Assembly (NCBI RefSeq): GCF_000172175.1 | Contig: NZ_ABJL02000006.1 | Coordinates: 62,001-126,000 of the forward strand | Direction of reading: 5' to 3' | Length of the DNA: 64,000 bases | From: Bacteroides intestinalis DSM 17393 | Lineage (GTDB): Bacteria > Bacteroidota > Bacteroidia > Bacteroidales > Bacteroidaceae | Part shown: positions 1 to 7,917 of the stretch, one piece after another | Layout of the letters: each line of letters begins with the position of its first letter | How positions within the stretch are numbered: position 1 is the first letter of the stretch | Made by a program: the position numbers and the translations under genes | Notes under the pieces: generated by a model | What the model was told of the DNA's origin: nothing | Databases searched by the model: none | Seen by the model: the letters and a program-made list of their open reading frames with translations, nothing else

Positions 1-864
1 ACGAATCTCTTCGGGTCCCATAAAGTCATGTTTTTTGCCAAATTGAGACAATGACAGATAACCGGAATAATTGATAGAAGTTTTCTGTTCACGTTTTCCG
101 TCAACTGTAGTAATAAGGATTACACCATTGGCACCACGTGTACCGTAGATCGCAGCTGCGGAAGCATCTTTCAAAACATCTACCGATGCAATGTTTTCGG
201 GTGCCACCGTACTCATATCACCTGGAATGCCATCAATCAATACCAACGGACTATTGCTGCCAGTTAGTGTAATGACACCGCGCAAACGGATACTTGAACC
301 GGAGTTTGGATCACCACTACCTTTCGATACGACCAAACCGGCTACTTTACCCTTAATCAAGTCAGCTGCATCACTCACTTTACCTTGAATAAAATCATCT
401 TTCTTCACGCTGCTGATGGCACTGGTGACATCACCTTTCCTTTGCGTTCCGTAACCAATAACCACTACTTCATCCAATAATTCAGTATCATCAGCCAGAG
501 TAACATCGATCTTTCTTTGGCTTCCCACTGCAATTTCTTGAGACTTGTAACCGATATAAGATACAATCAGTACGGAGTTTGCTCCTTTCACTTTTAGCGT
601 GTACTCACCATCAACATTGGTAATAACACCATTAGAAGTTCCTTTTTCAAGAATATTGGCACCGATAATAGGTTCGCCACTTTTATCTTTTACCACACCT
701 GTGATTGTAACAGCCTGTTGCTGTACAATCTCGGTTCCCATAGTTTCTGTCATCTCCGGAAACGCAAATGCCGGACTAACACTGGCACCTGCTGCTAGAA
801 AAAGACAGGTTGTCGCCTTTAAGACAGCTTTGCTGAATAAGGCTCGTTTTTCATGTGTCTTCAT
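1..864 (-). CDS. SusC-like TonB-dependent receptor, N-terminal part (runs off window)
   Basis: This is the first 288 residues of an outer-membrane TonB-dependent glycan importer; the gene continues beyond base 1. The start is the ATG at 864 (MKTHEKRALF), followed by a signal peptide ending near residue 34 (SPAFA). A carboxypeptidase-regulatory-like domain follows (ITGVVKDKSGEPIIGANI), then the TonB-box-like segment DEVVVIGYGTQRKGDV and the plug domain with IRLRGV and DASAAAIYGTRGANGVI, all hallmarks of SusC proteins. It lies 67 bp downstream of a GH127 gene on the same strand, so co-transcription is likely. Family is certain; the glycan is inferred from the neighbouring arabinofuranosidases. 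Confidence 0.95.
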   Translation of the reverse strand, partial: MKTHEKRALFSKAVLKATTCLFLAAGASVSPAFAFPEMTETMGTEIVQQQAVTITGVVKDKSGEPIIGANILEKGTSNGVITNVDGEYTLKVKGANSVLIVSYIGYKSQEIAVGSQRKIDVTLADDTELLDEVVVIGYGTQRKGDVTSAISSVKKDDFIQGKVSDAADLIKGKVAGLVVSKGSGDPNSGSSIRLRGVITLTGSNSPLVLIDGIPGDMSTVAPENIASVDVLKDASAAAIYGTRGANGVILITTVDGKREQKTSINYSGYLSLSQFGKKHDFMGPEEIR

Positions 865-931
865 GTTACATTTTAAATTAAAAGGTTAATATTTCACTAC
901 AAGTTATAAATTCTTAATTAAAAGAAATGGA

Positions 932-3370
932 CTAGTTTACTTTCCACTCAATCACCCCACCTGAAGCACCTTTCTGCAACTGGGCGACTATCTTCAATCC
1001 TGTCGTCTTTACCGGTTTGAAATCAAGGCTGTTGTAGCAGTCTTTCTTTACCGTATATTCATTCAATGCTTCTACTTCTTTCCATTTCGCTCCATCTTTA
1101 TAGTAGAGTTTCCAGCTTTCCGGTATGCGGAAATTGCCGTCGTAATGGTCGAAGTCCAGCCAATAAACCTGTACGTTTGAAACGGTATAAGGCTGATCAA
1201 ATTGATAGGCCAAGGTTTCCAGCGTTCCATTTCTCAACCACCAATAGTGGTAAGGTTTAGAAATATCCGATGAACGTTTCGGTTCCCATTGGTCATTCAC
1301 CCCCCATGCCCAAGTTTCTACGGAGGCAGATTCAGGAGCGTCTTTCTGGATAGGAGCCTGTATCATCAGCGTCCGTGCCTTGCTGGCAATTGTCGGTTCG
1401 GGAATAGGACGGGCATATTCGGCAGCTTCAGGAATCCAAACCGCCATTTGATCTGCACCACGATTATTCCAGGTTGAATAAGGAATGGCTTTGAAAGGAA
1501 CCTCTTTCACACTACCATCTTTACCTACTTCTTTCGCATTACCGGTCAGCACTACAACTCCGTTCAATAGGTTAGCATCGTAAGCAGACGCCATTGGAGT
1601 ACCATCAGGGATGAATTTATTGAAGACAGTGCTGTCAGCCTGATCTTTGCCTTCTAGACAGAACATGATAGGGCCACGTTCGATAGCCAGTTTGCCACAG
1701 TCATCTTCTACATTGTCATTAGCCTTGATACGACGTACATCCATCGGAAGGTTGATTTCTACCACATCACCCACTTTCCAGGTACGTGAAATAGTAGCAT
1801 AGCCATCATATTGTTTAGCATTTACTTTCTTACCGTTGACAGAAATGCTGTAAGCACCTGCCTTATCAGTAAATGAGTAAAGATCCGTCGGCACAGGAGC
1901 ATCTTGCGCCCAACCCGGGATACGGAAACGCAAAGCAAATTCCTGCTCTTTCTCGGGAGTAACTAAGATGGAAACCTTTCCTTCCCAAGGATATTCAGTA
2001 GTCTGTTCCAAAGCTATATTATTGCTGTCTGTATTAAGGTCAGCCTTACTCTGGATATAAAGGTTAACATAAATATCATTACCCTGAGTAGCATACATAT
2101 AATAAGGTACGGAAGCCATGAAGCGGGTTACATTACCCGGACAGCAAGCACAACCAAACCAATGCTGGCGTTCGTGCTGCCCCATAGATTCGAGCGGATT
2201 ATCATAGAAAAATTTATCGCCACTGAGTGAAACACCCGAAATAACTCCATTGTAAAGAGCACGCTCCAGTACATCGGCATACTTGGCATTTCCCGTAGCC
2301 AGAAACATACGGTGATTCCAATAAACATTGGCGATGGCTGCACAAGTTTCGCAATAGTTGGTATGGTTGTTCAACTCATAGTTGGGACCGAAACCCTCGC
2401 CTTGAGGACGTGAACCGATACCGCCGATTATATAAAGTTTCTTACTCACCATATTCTCCCAAATACGACTCAGTGCGTTGAAGTAAGCTGTATCCTGAGT
2501 CAGGGCAGCCACATCGGCAACACCCGAATAAAGGTATCCGGCACGCACGGCATGCCCTACAATTTCGTCTTGCTGCAAAATGGGTTTATGATCTTGACTG
2601 TATTCGCTAAGACGATGTCCGTCTGTTCCTCTACCGGTTTCCTCCACGAAGTATTTGGCCATTTTCAGATATTTTCCATCACCTGTCACTTTATATAATT
2701 TAGCAAGCGCCATTTCAACGATGGGGTGCCCCGAAGGAACATGCTTTTGTCCTTCACCCGGACCAAATACCTGACAAACAAGGTCGGCATTCTTGATAGC
2801 TACATCAAGCAAGGAGCGTTTACCTGTTGCGCGATAGTGAGCAACGGCAGCTTCATACAAATGACCGCTATTATAAAGTTCATGACTATTAATCTTTTCC
2901 CAACGGCTCTTTCCCCACCAACCGGAAAGGCGATAGCATTTATTAGTAACGCAAGTGGTAAGATAACCATCCGGTTCCTGAGCAGCAGCAATCAAAGTAA
3001 TAACGCTATCCAGATAAGCATCCAGCGCTTTATCATACTTCACAGCCAGCGAATAAGAGGCTCCTTCTATAATCTTATAAGGATCGGTATCATCAAAAGA
3101 AAAGTCACCGCGATGTTCTCCCTTCATCAGACCACCGGCTATGGCAAAGTTATCGAAGCGCCCGTTCTTCTCACATTCTTTAAATGCGGAAGGAATAGAA
3201 ACAGTACGGTTCGTTTCAATGCGTGGAGTCCAGAAGTTATCATTCAGGTGAACTTGCGTAAAAGGAACTTCTTTGATCGGTGCATCAGGCTTAACGTAGG
3301 AATTGCTACAAGCACTCATGCCCAGAAGGGCAATGCTACCGAAAAAAAATTGAATTCGTTTCTTCATCAT
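932..3370 (-). CDS. GH127 beta-L-arabinofuranosidase, lipoprotein
   Basis: This is an 812-residue member of GH127 (formerly DUF1680), whose characterised relative HypBA1 of Bifidobacterium longum removes beta-1,2-linked L-arabinofuranose from hydroxyproline-linked arabino-oligosaccharides. The N-terminus has a lipobox (LLGMSAC) that predicts membrane anchoring. The zinc/thiolate site is intact: GCACCPGN places the nucleophile Cys at about 409 with Cys410 beside it, CETC supplies the other ligands, and the Glu of GEGF sits 16 residues before the CETC Glu, as the acid/base does in HypBA1. The C-terminal ~150 residues form an extra beta-rich module. It is the first gene after a promoter that shares repeats with the 5124-15011 operon. 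Confidence 0.93.
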   Translation of the reverse strand: MMKKRIQFFFGSIALLGMSACSNSYVKPDAPIKEVPFTQVHLNDNFWTPRIETNRTVSIPSAFKECEKNGRFDNFAIAGGLMKGEHRGDFSFDDTDPYKIIEGASYSLAVKYDKALDAYLDSVITLIAAAQEPDGYLTTCVTNKCYRLSGWWGKSRWEKINSHELYNSGHLYEAAVAHYRATGKRSLLDVAIKNADLVCQVFGPGEGQKHVPSGHPIVEMALAKLYKVTGDGKYLKMAKYFVEETGRGTDGHRLSEYSQDHKPILQQDEIVGHAVRAGYLYSGVADVAALTQDTAYFNALSRIWENMVSKKLYIIGGIGSRPQGEGFGPNYELNNHTNYCETCAAIANVYWNHRMFLATGNAKYADVLERALYNGVISGVSLSGDKFFYDNPLESMGQHERQHWFGCACCPGNVTRFMASVPYYMYATQGNDIYVNLYIQSKADLNTDSNNIALEQTTEYPWEGKVSILVTPEKEQEFALRFRIPGWAQDAPVPTDLYSFTDKAGAYSISVNGKKVNAKQYDGYATISRTWKVGDVVEINLPMDVRRIKANDNVEDDCGKLAIERGPIMFCLEGKDQADSTVFNKFIPDGTPMASAYDANLLNGVVVLTGNAKEVGKDGSVKEVPFKAIPYSTWNNRGADQMAVWIPEAAEYARPIPEPTIASKARTLMIQAPIQKDAPESASVETWAWGVNDQWEPKRSSDISKPYHYWWLRNGTLETLAYQFDQPYTVSNVQVYWLDFDHYDGNFRIPESWKLYYKDGAKWKEVEALNEYTVKKDCYNSLDFKPVKTTGLKIVAQLQKGASGGVIEWKVN

Positions 3371-3410
3371 ACTATATATGTGCTTTTAAATCATTAGCAT
3401 TAGTGTACGG

Positions 3411-3535
3411 CAAAGGAAAGGGATTTCCTGCTAACAGAATGAAAAAATAATCTATAAGGATAAAAGAATAGTCGAAGCACGAGGCTCCAAAAAGGGATTT
3501 AGACAATCATTTCATAGATTGGACTATTTTTTCAT
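3411..3535 (-). promoter_or_regulatory. Promoter and repeated operator of the GH127-SusC unit
   Basis: The 3371-3667 intergenic space holds three copies of a core GAYTATTYTTTYAT. One is on the plus strand at 3521-3535 (GGACTATTTTTTCAT). Two are on the minus strand, beginning at 3473 (GACTATTCTTTTAT) and at 3452 (GATTATTTTTTCATT), 21 bp apart as direct repeats. A -7-like box TTCCTTTG lies at 3418-3411, 41 bp after the 3473 copy. The same arrangement and the same 41-bp spacing occur upstream of the GH97 gene, so a shared activator, for example a hybrid two-component regulator, is likely. No such regulator gene is in the window. Confidence 0.6.
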
Positions 3536-3667
3536 GCCTGTAGATATTATACCCAGTAAGCTCATAAACAGCAAGCAAAGACATACTCCCAATTCATATA
3601 AAGTTGCATGGCAAAACAAAGGATATGAAGAATTATTTGTACTTTTACCGCAAAACATACTGAGATT

Positions 3668-4771
3668 ATGAGAGCAACTTATATCTGGCAACAAAACAAG
3701 TGGCCTGACTTCACCTGGAATGACTCTAAATTATCCTATAAATTAGGTAGAGTCCGAAGCTTACAAGGTAAACTTGTAGGAAAAATGAGTGTGCTCGGTT
3801 TTGATCTGAAGAATAGTGTTATGCTCGATGCACTAACGGCAGACATTACAAAATCATCTGAAATAGAAGGTGAGATATTAAATATAGATCAAGTACGATT
3901 TTCCGTGGCCCGCCATTTAGGAATAGAAATAGAAGGAATACCCGAAGCGGATCGTTATATAGATGGAGTGGTGCAAGTGATGATAGATGCTACTCAGAAT
4001 TATATGCAACCCTTAACAGACGAGCGTCTCTTCAACTGGCATGCAGCTTTATTTCCTACAGGGCGAAGTGGTGCATATAAAATAACGGTTGCCAATTGGC
4101 GGCAAGGATCAGAACCTATGCAGGTCATATCGGGTGCTATGGGAAAAGAAAAAATTCATTATCAAGCACCTGATTCAAGTGAAATCCCCTATCAAATGGG
4201 GCTATTTTTGGATTGGGTAAATGATAATCAGGAGATAGATCCGGTGCTAAAAGCCGCCATAGCTCACTTCTGGTTTGTAACTATTCATCCGTTTGACGAT
4301 GGTAATGGGCGTATTTCCCGAACAATAACAGATCTATTCTTAGCTCGTGCGGATGAGATGCCGCATCGCTTTTATAGCATGTCTGCTGAAATACGTAAAC
4401 AGCGGAAAAGTTACTATGATATATTAGAGAAGAGCCAAAAGAGTGGTCTGGATATCACGAATTGGCTTGAATGGTTTTTGGACTGTTTAAAAGCCGCATT
4501 GATTCATACAGAAAAAATGGTCAGTACTGTTTTGCAGAAAGCTGCTTTCTGGGACAAGCACCGGTTGGTCTCGATGAATGAGCGACAGATAAAAATGGTG
4601 AATTTACTATGGGATGGCTTTAATGGGAAAGTAACCTCCTCAAAGTGGGGAAAGATTACAAAATGTTCTGCGGATACAGCCTTACGTGATATACAAGATT
4701 TGATAGCAAAAAATGTACTGCGGAAAACAAACGAAGGAGGACGTAGCACCAATTACGAATTAAATCTGTAA
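3668..4771 (+). CDS. Fic-domain AMP-transferase, self-inhibited class II type
   Basis: This 367-residue cytosolic protein has a Fic domain that would transfer AMP from ATP to a protein hydroxyl. The full active-site motif HPFDDGNGR is present, with catalytic His at 207. The N-terminal inhibitory helix motif (S/T)xxxE(G/N) is seen at 63-68 (SSEIEG, Glu67), which is typical of class II Fic proteins that are kept off until displaced. The first ~75 residues resemble the DUF4172 leader common to these proteins, and residues ~300-367 look like a winged helix. It stands alone on the plus strand between two PUL promoters and ends in a strong hairpin. Its target is unknown, and no antitoxin-like partner is adjacent. 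Confidence 0.92.
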   Translation: MRATYIWQQNKWPDFTWNDSKLSYKLGRVRSLQGKLVGKMSVLGFDLKNSVMLDALTADITKSSEIEGEILNIDQVRFSVARHLGIEIEGIPEADRYIDGVVQVMIDATQNYMQPLTDERLFNWHAALFPTGRSGAYKITVANWRQGSEPMQVISGAMGKEKIHYQAPDSSEIPYQMGLFLDWVNDNQEIDPVLKAAIAHFWFVTIHPFDDGNGRISRTITDLFLARADEMPHRFYSMSAEIRKQRKSYYDILEKSQKSGLDITNWLEWFLDCLKAALIHTEKMVSTVLQKAAFWDKHRLVSMNERQIKMVNLLWDGFNGKVTSSKWGKITKCSADTALRDIQDLIAKNVLRKTNEGGRSTNYELNL

Positions 4772-4806
4772 TATTTCATAGGAAGCACGTCTTATATTCA
4801 TCGCAT

Positions 4807-4843
4807 ATAATGCGGAGATTACAAATCCTAATCTCCGCATTAT
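4807..4843 (+). terminator. Hairpin terminator after the Fic gene
   Basis: A perfect 15-bp stem (ATAATGCGGAGATTA and its complement) with a 7-base loop starts 36 bp after the Fic stop codon. The downstream U-tract is weak, so termination is likely but not certain. Confidence 0.7.
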
Positions 4844-4957
4844 TGCATCAGATAAATCCTGATCATTCAAAAACCGCACCCAACCAGACAGATATTCGGA
4901 ATACACCTACGCCCTAAATACGAGATAAACATGGACCAGATAAGCACACGCAAATGG

Positions 4958-5094
4958 ATGAAAAAATAATCCAATCGAATACAAGAATACTACAAACAGC
5001 CATTGAGAGGACCATAGAAAGGCATCTTTTGGACTATTCTTTTATTACATTATATTATTCAGTCCTTCCGTTCGCTCTTTTTTCTTTTACTTTG
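4958..5094 (+). promoter_or_regulatory. Promoter and repeated operator of the GH97-GH43-GH127-S9 operon
   Basis: The gap 4772-5123 holds the Fic terminator and this promoter. A minus-strand GGATTATTTTTTCAT spans 4958-4972. A plus-strand GACTATTCTTTTAT starts at 5032, and a weaker TATTATT copy follows 21 bp later at 5053. A -7-like TTACTTTG lies at 5087-5094, again 41 bp after the main site. The set mirrors the one upstream of the GH127 gene at 3370. The spacing between the outermost and the main site differs by about 11 bp, one helical turn, between the two promoters. Confidence 0.6.
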
Positions 5095-5123
5095 CAGACA
5101 GACAAATAAGAATTAACCGAATC

Positions 5124-7850
5124 ATGAAAAACAACCTCTCTTTCAAATTAGTCGTTATTTCCTTATTTCTGTATTGCGGAAATAATTCACTCGAGGCAGC
5201 ATCAGGAAAGAAATACGCACTGGCATCTCCCGACGGAAAACTGAAAGTAGAAATCAGTACCGGAGACAAATTATCTTATCAGGTAATGCACGAAAAGGAT
5301 ACAATTCTCTCTCTTTCTAACATAGGCTTGGTTCTGGCTGACGGAACCGAAATAGGAAACTATTCTCAGGCAACAGGTATAAAAAGGAAAAAGATCAGGG
5401 ATAATGTAGAATCCTCTTTCTACCGCTTCAAGGAGTTCGTTGTTGCATGCAATGAACTCGACTTGAAGTTGAAAGGTGGTTTTGGAGTTACTTTCCGCGC
5501 TTATAATGATGGAGTAGCTTACCGTTTCTATACCACACGTACAGCAGGTGTTACAGTCAAAGATGAAATAGCTGAATTCAACTTTAATCAAGATTATACA
5601 GCTTATCTTCCTTATACGACGAATGACAAAAAGCCGATGGCAATGGCTTTTCAAAATATATACGATGTTACCCCACTATCAAAGGCACAGCCGAAAGTAG
5701 CTTTCCTACCCGTTACAGTGGACTGCGGTAAAACCAAATTAACTCTACTGGAATCTGATCTTGAAGCATATCCGGGAATGTTTGTAGAATCTCAGAAAGA
5801 TGGATATGGGCTAAAAGGTGTTTTTGCCTCCTACCCTACCCAAACAGATTTCTATCCTTGGCGTATGCAGGAGTATGTAACAGAAACCAGTGATTTCATA
5901 GCACGCAGTAGTGAGGCACGTACTTATCCTTGGCGCGTACTGGCTGTTACAGAAAAGGATACGGATATGCCTGTTAATAATCTGGTGTATGCACTGGCAT
6001 CTCCCAATCGCATAGGTGACACATCATGGATAAAGACCGGAAAAGTGGCCTGGGATTGGTGGAATGACTGGAATCTGAAAGATGTCCCCTTTAAGGCAGG
6101 TATCAATATGGATACCTATAAATATTACATAGACTTCGCCAGCAGGAATGATATAGAGTTTATAGTGCTCGACGAGGGTTGGTATAACCCGAAAAGCGGT
6201 GATATGCTGACTGTTATTCCGGAACTGGATCTTCCGGAACTGATTGCCTACGGAAAACAGAAAGGAGTTGATATCATTCTTTGGACAGTATTCAATGTAC
6301 TCGACAAACAACTGGAAGCCGCCTGCAAGAAGTACTCCGAAATGGGTATCAAAGGCTTCAAAGTAGACTTTCTAGATCGTGACGATCAGACTGCTGTTGA
6401 AATGGTATATCGTATCGCTGATGCTACGGCAAAACATAAGTTGACACTCGACCTCCATGGCATTTACAAACCTACAGGTATCAATCGCACTTATCCGAAT
6501 ATCATCAACTTTGAGAGCCTGTTCGGTATGGAAGAGGTGAAGTGGACGGATATCAAGAATAACATGCCTCTCTACGATGTGACCTTCCCTTATATCCGTA
6601 TGATGGCAGGGCCGGTAGATTATACTCCGGGTGCCATGCGCAATGCAACGAAAGCCGACTGGCGTGCCGTCTATTACTCACCGATGAGTATGGGAACCCG
6701 TTGTCATCAGTTGGCCGCCTATATTGTACACGATTCTCCGCTCACCATGCTGTGCGATGCTCCGACGAATTATCTGAATGAACAGGAATGTGTGGACTTC
6801 ATCACTTCAATTCCTGTGGAGACGGATTCTACCTTTATCGCCGCAGGTAAAATGGGAGAATATATCGTTAGTGTACGAAAGAAAGATATCAACTGGTACA
6901 TTGGCGGGATGACAAACTGGGATGAACGTGATGTAGAACTTGACTTTTCGTTCCTGCCTTCCAATGTTCGCTATACAGCCACGCTTTTTGCTGATGGTAT
7001 TAATGCGAACAAGCAAGCGGAAGATTATCGTACAGAGAAACTGATTATAGATAAAAACAGCCGGATAAAGCTACATTTAGCTTCGGGCGGAGGATTCGCG
7101 ATGAAACTTGAGTTATATCCGGTGCGAGGTGAAGTAACGTCCATACCCGAGGGAAAGAATATTCCTTCTTTTTATAAGAAATACATTGAAACTGAGGGAT
7201 TATATGTCACTTCTTCCGAAAGGGTAAGTGATGAAGCGTTGCTGAAAGCCTGCGATATCATCAGTCTGATGCTATCAAAACGTCCGGATGTAAAAGCGCA
7301 TATGGTGAAAAAAGGCTGCCATGTGATGGTTATCGGTAAAGACGAAGAAACTTGTGATTTACCGGAATTTGCCCATATCTGCAATTCACCGGACAGCATT
7401 GCATACTGGAACTGGCGTGCCCGTGGTTTCGGTGGAGCACCGGAAGATGAGTTCTCCGCCAGTTGCGGGGAAGAGAATCTGTTGGCCTTGCCACAAGATA
7501 AATATATGGGTGAGAATATTCTGATTCATGAATTTGCTCATCTGATACATATGGTAGGAATTGCAGGTGTGGAACCGGATTTCAATGACCGACTGGAAGC
7601 ATTGTGGAAAAGTGCTGGAGAAAAAGGGCTATGGGCCGGTACTTATGCATTAAGCAACAAGGAAGAGTATTTTGCGGAATGTGTACAGTCTTTCTTTAAC
7701 TGTAACCGTTACGCTGATCCAGCCAATGGTGTACACAATTCTATGAATCGTCGCGTAAAGCTGAAAGCCTACGATCCGGAAATGTACAAGTTGTTGAAAG
7801 AATATTTTTATGAGATAGAGATACCGATTAATAATGAAATACATAAATGA
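5124..7850 (+). CDS. GH97 retaining alpha-galactosidase-type enzyme fused to an HExxH metallopeptidase-like domain
   Basis: This is a 908-residue secreted protein with a signal peptide at residues 1-~25. Residues ~25-650 are GH97: an N-terminal beta-sandwich and a (beta/alpha)8 barrel. Asp415 (KVDFLDRDD) and Glu470 (GMEEVKW) sit exactly 55 apart, as the nucleophile and acid/base do in the retaining GH97 alpha-galactosidases, unlike the inverting SusB group. Some retaining members act on beta-L-arabinopyranosides. Residues ~670-908 are an extra domain with HEFAH at 802-806 and EEYFAE at 847-852, which looks like a zinc gluzincin active site with a third Glu ligand. GH97 enzymes are normally about 650-720 residues, so the tail is unusual. 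It is first in an operon with GH43, GH127 and S9 genes. Confidence 0.88.
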   Translation: MKNNLSFKLVVISLFLYCGNNSLEAASGKKYALASPDGKLKVEISTGDKLSYQVMHEKDTILSLSNIGLVLADGTEIGNYSQATGIKRKKIRDNVESSFYRFKEFVVACNELDLKLKGGFGVTFRAYNDGVAYRFYTTRTAGVTVKDEIAEFNFNQDYTAYLPYTTNDKKPMAMAFQNIYDVTPLSKAQPKVAFLPVTVDCGKTKLTLLESDLEAYPGMFVESQKDGYGLKGVFASYPTQTDFYPWRMQEYVTETSDFIARSSEARTYPWRVLAVTEKDTDMPVNNLVYALASPNRIGDTSWIKTGKVAWDWWNDWNLKDVPFKAGINMDTYKYYIDFASRNDIEFIVLDEGWYNPKSGDMLTVIPELDLPELIAYGKQKGVDIILWTVFNVLDKQLEAACKKYSEMGIKGFKVDFLDRDDQTAVEMVYRIADATAKHKLTLDLHGIYKPTGINRTYPNIINFESLFGMEEVKWTDIKNNMPLYDVTFPYIRMMAGPVDYTPGAMRNATKADWRAVYYSPMSMGTRCHQLAAYIVHDSPLTMLCDAPTNYLNEQECVDFITSIPVETDSTFIAAGKMGEYIVSVRKKDINWYIGGMTNWDERDVELDFSFLPSNVRYTATLFADGINANKQAEDYRTEKLIIDKNSRIKLHLASGGGFAMKLELYPVRGEVTSIPEGKNIPSFYKKYIETEGLYVTSSERVSDEALLKACDIISLMLSKRPDVKAHMVKKGCHVMVIGKDEETCDLPEFAHICNSPDSIAYWNWRARGFGGAPEDEFSASCGEENLLALPQDKYMGENILIHEFAHLIHMVGIAGVEPDFNDRLEALWKSAGEKGLWAGTYALSNKEEYFAECVQSFFNCNRYADPANGVHNSMNRRVKLKAYDPEMYKLLKEYFYEIEIPINNEIHK

Positions 7851-7865
7851 CCAGCGTAGCGCTGG
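7851..7865. repeat. Short perfect palindrome between GH97 and GH43 genes
   Basis: CCAGCG-tag-CGCTGG directly follows the GH97 stop codon. A near-identical CCAGCGCTACGCTG occurs at 19040-19053 inside the palindromic element near kdpC, so it may belong to a dispersed palindrome family. It could stabilise the 3' end of the upstream cistron. Confidence 0.45.
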
Positions 7866-7917
7866 AACAAGGTTTGCTGCGCGGTGCAAGTAATTTTTCT
7901 AACAATAAAGTAATAAT

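Noticed and set aside
2726..3397. 223-residue plus-strand frame opposite the 5' end of the first GH127 gene
   Set aside because: It covers the lipoprotein signal region of the real gene in antisense and has no domain; a shadow frame.
3371..5123. Recent insertion of the Fic gene by a mobile element
   Set aside because: No transposase, direct target repeats or terminal inverted repeats were seen around the gene; the flanking mirrored repeats are better explained as operators.
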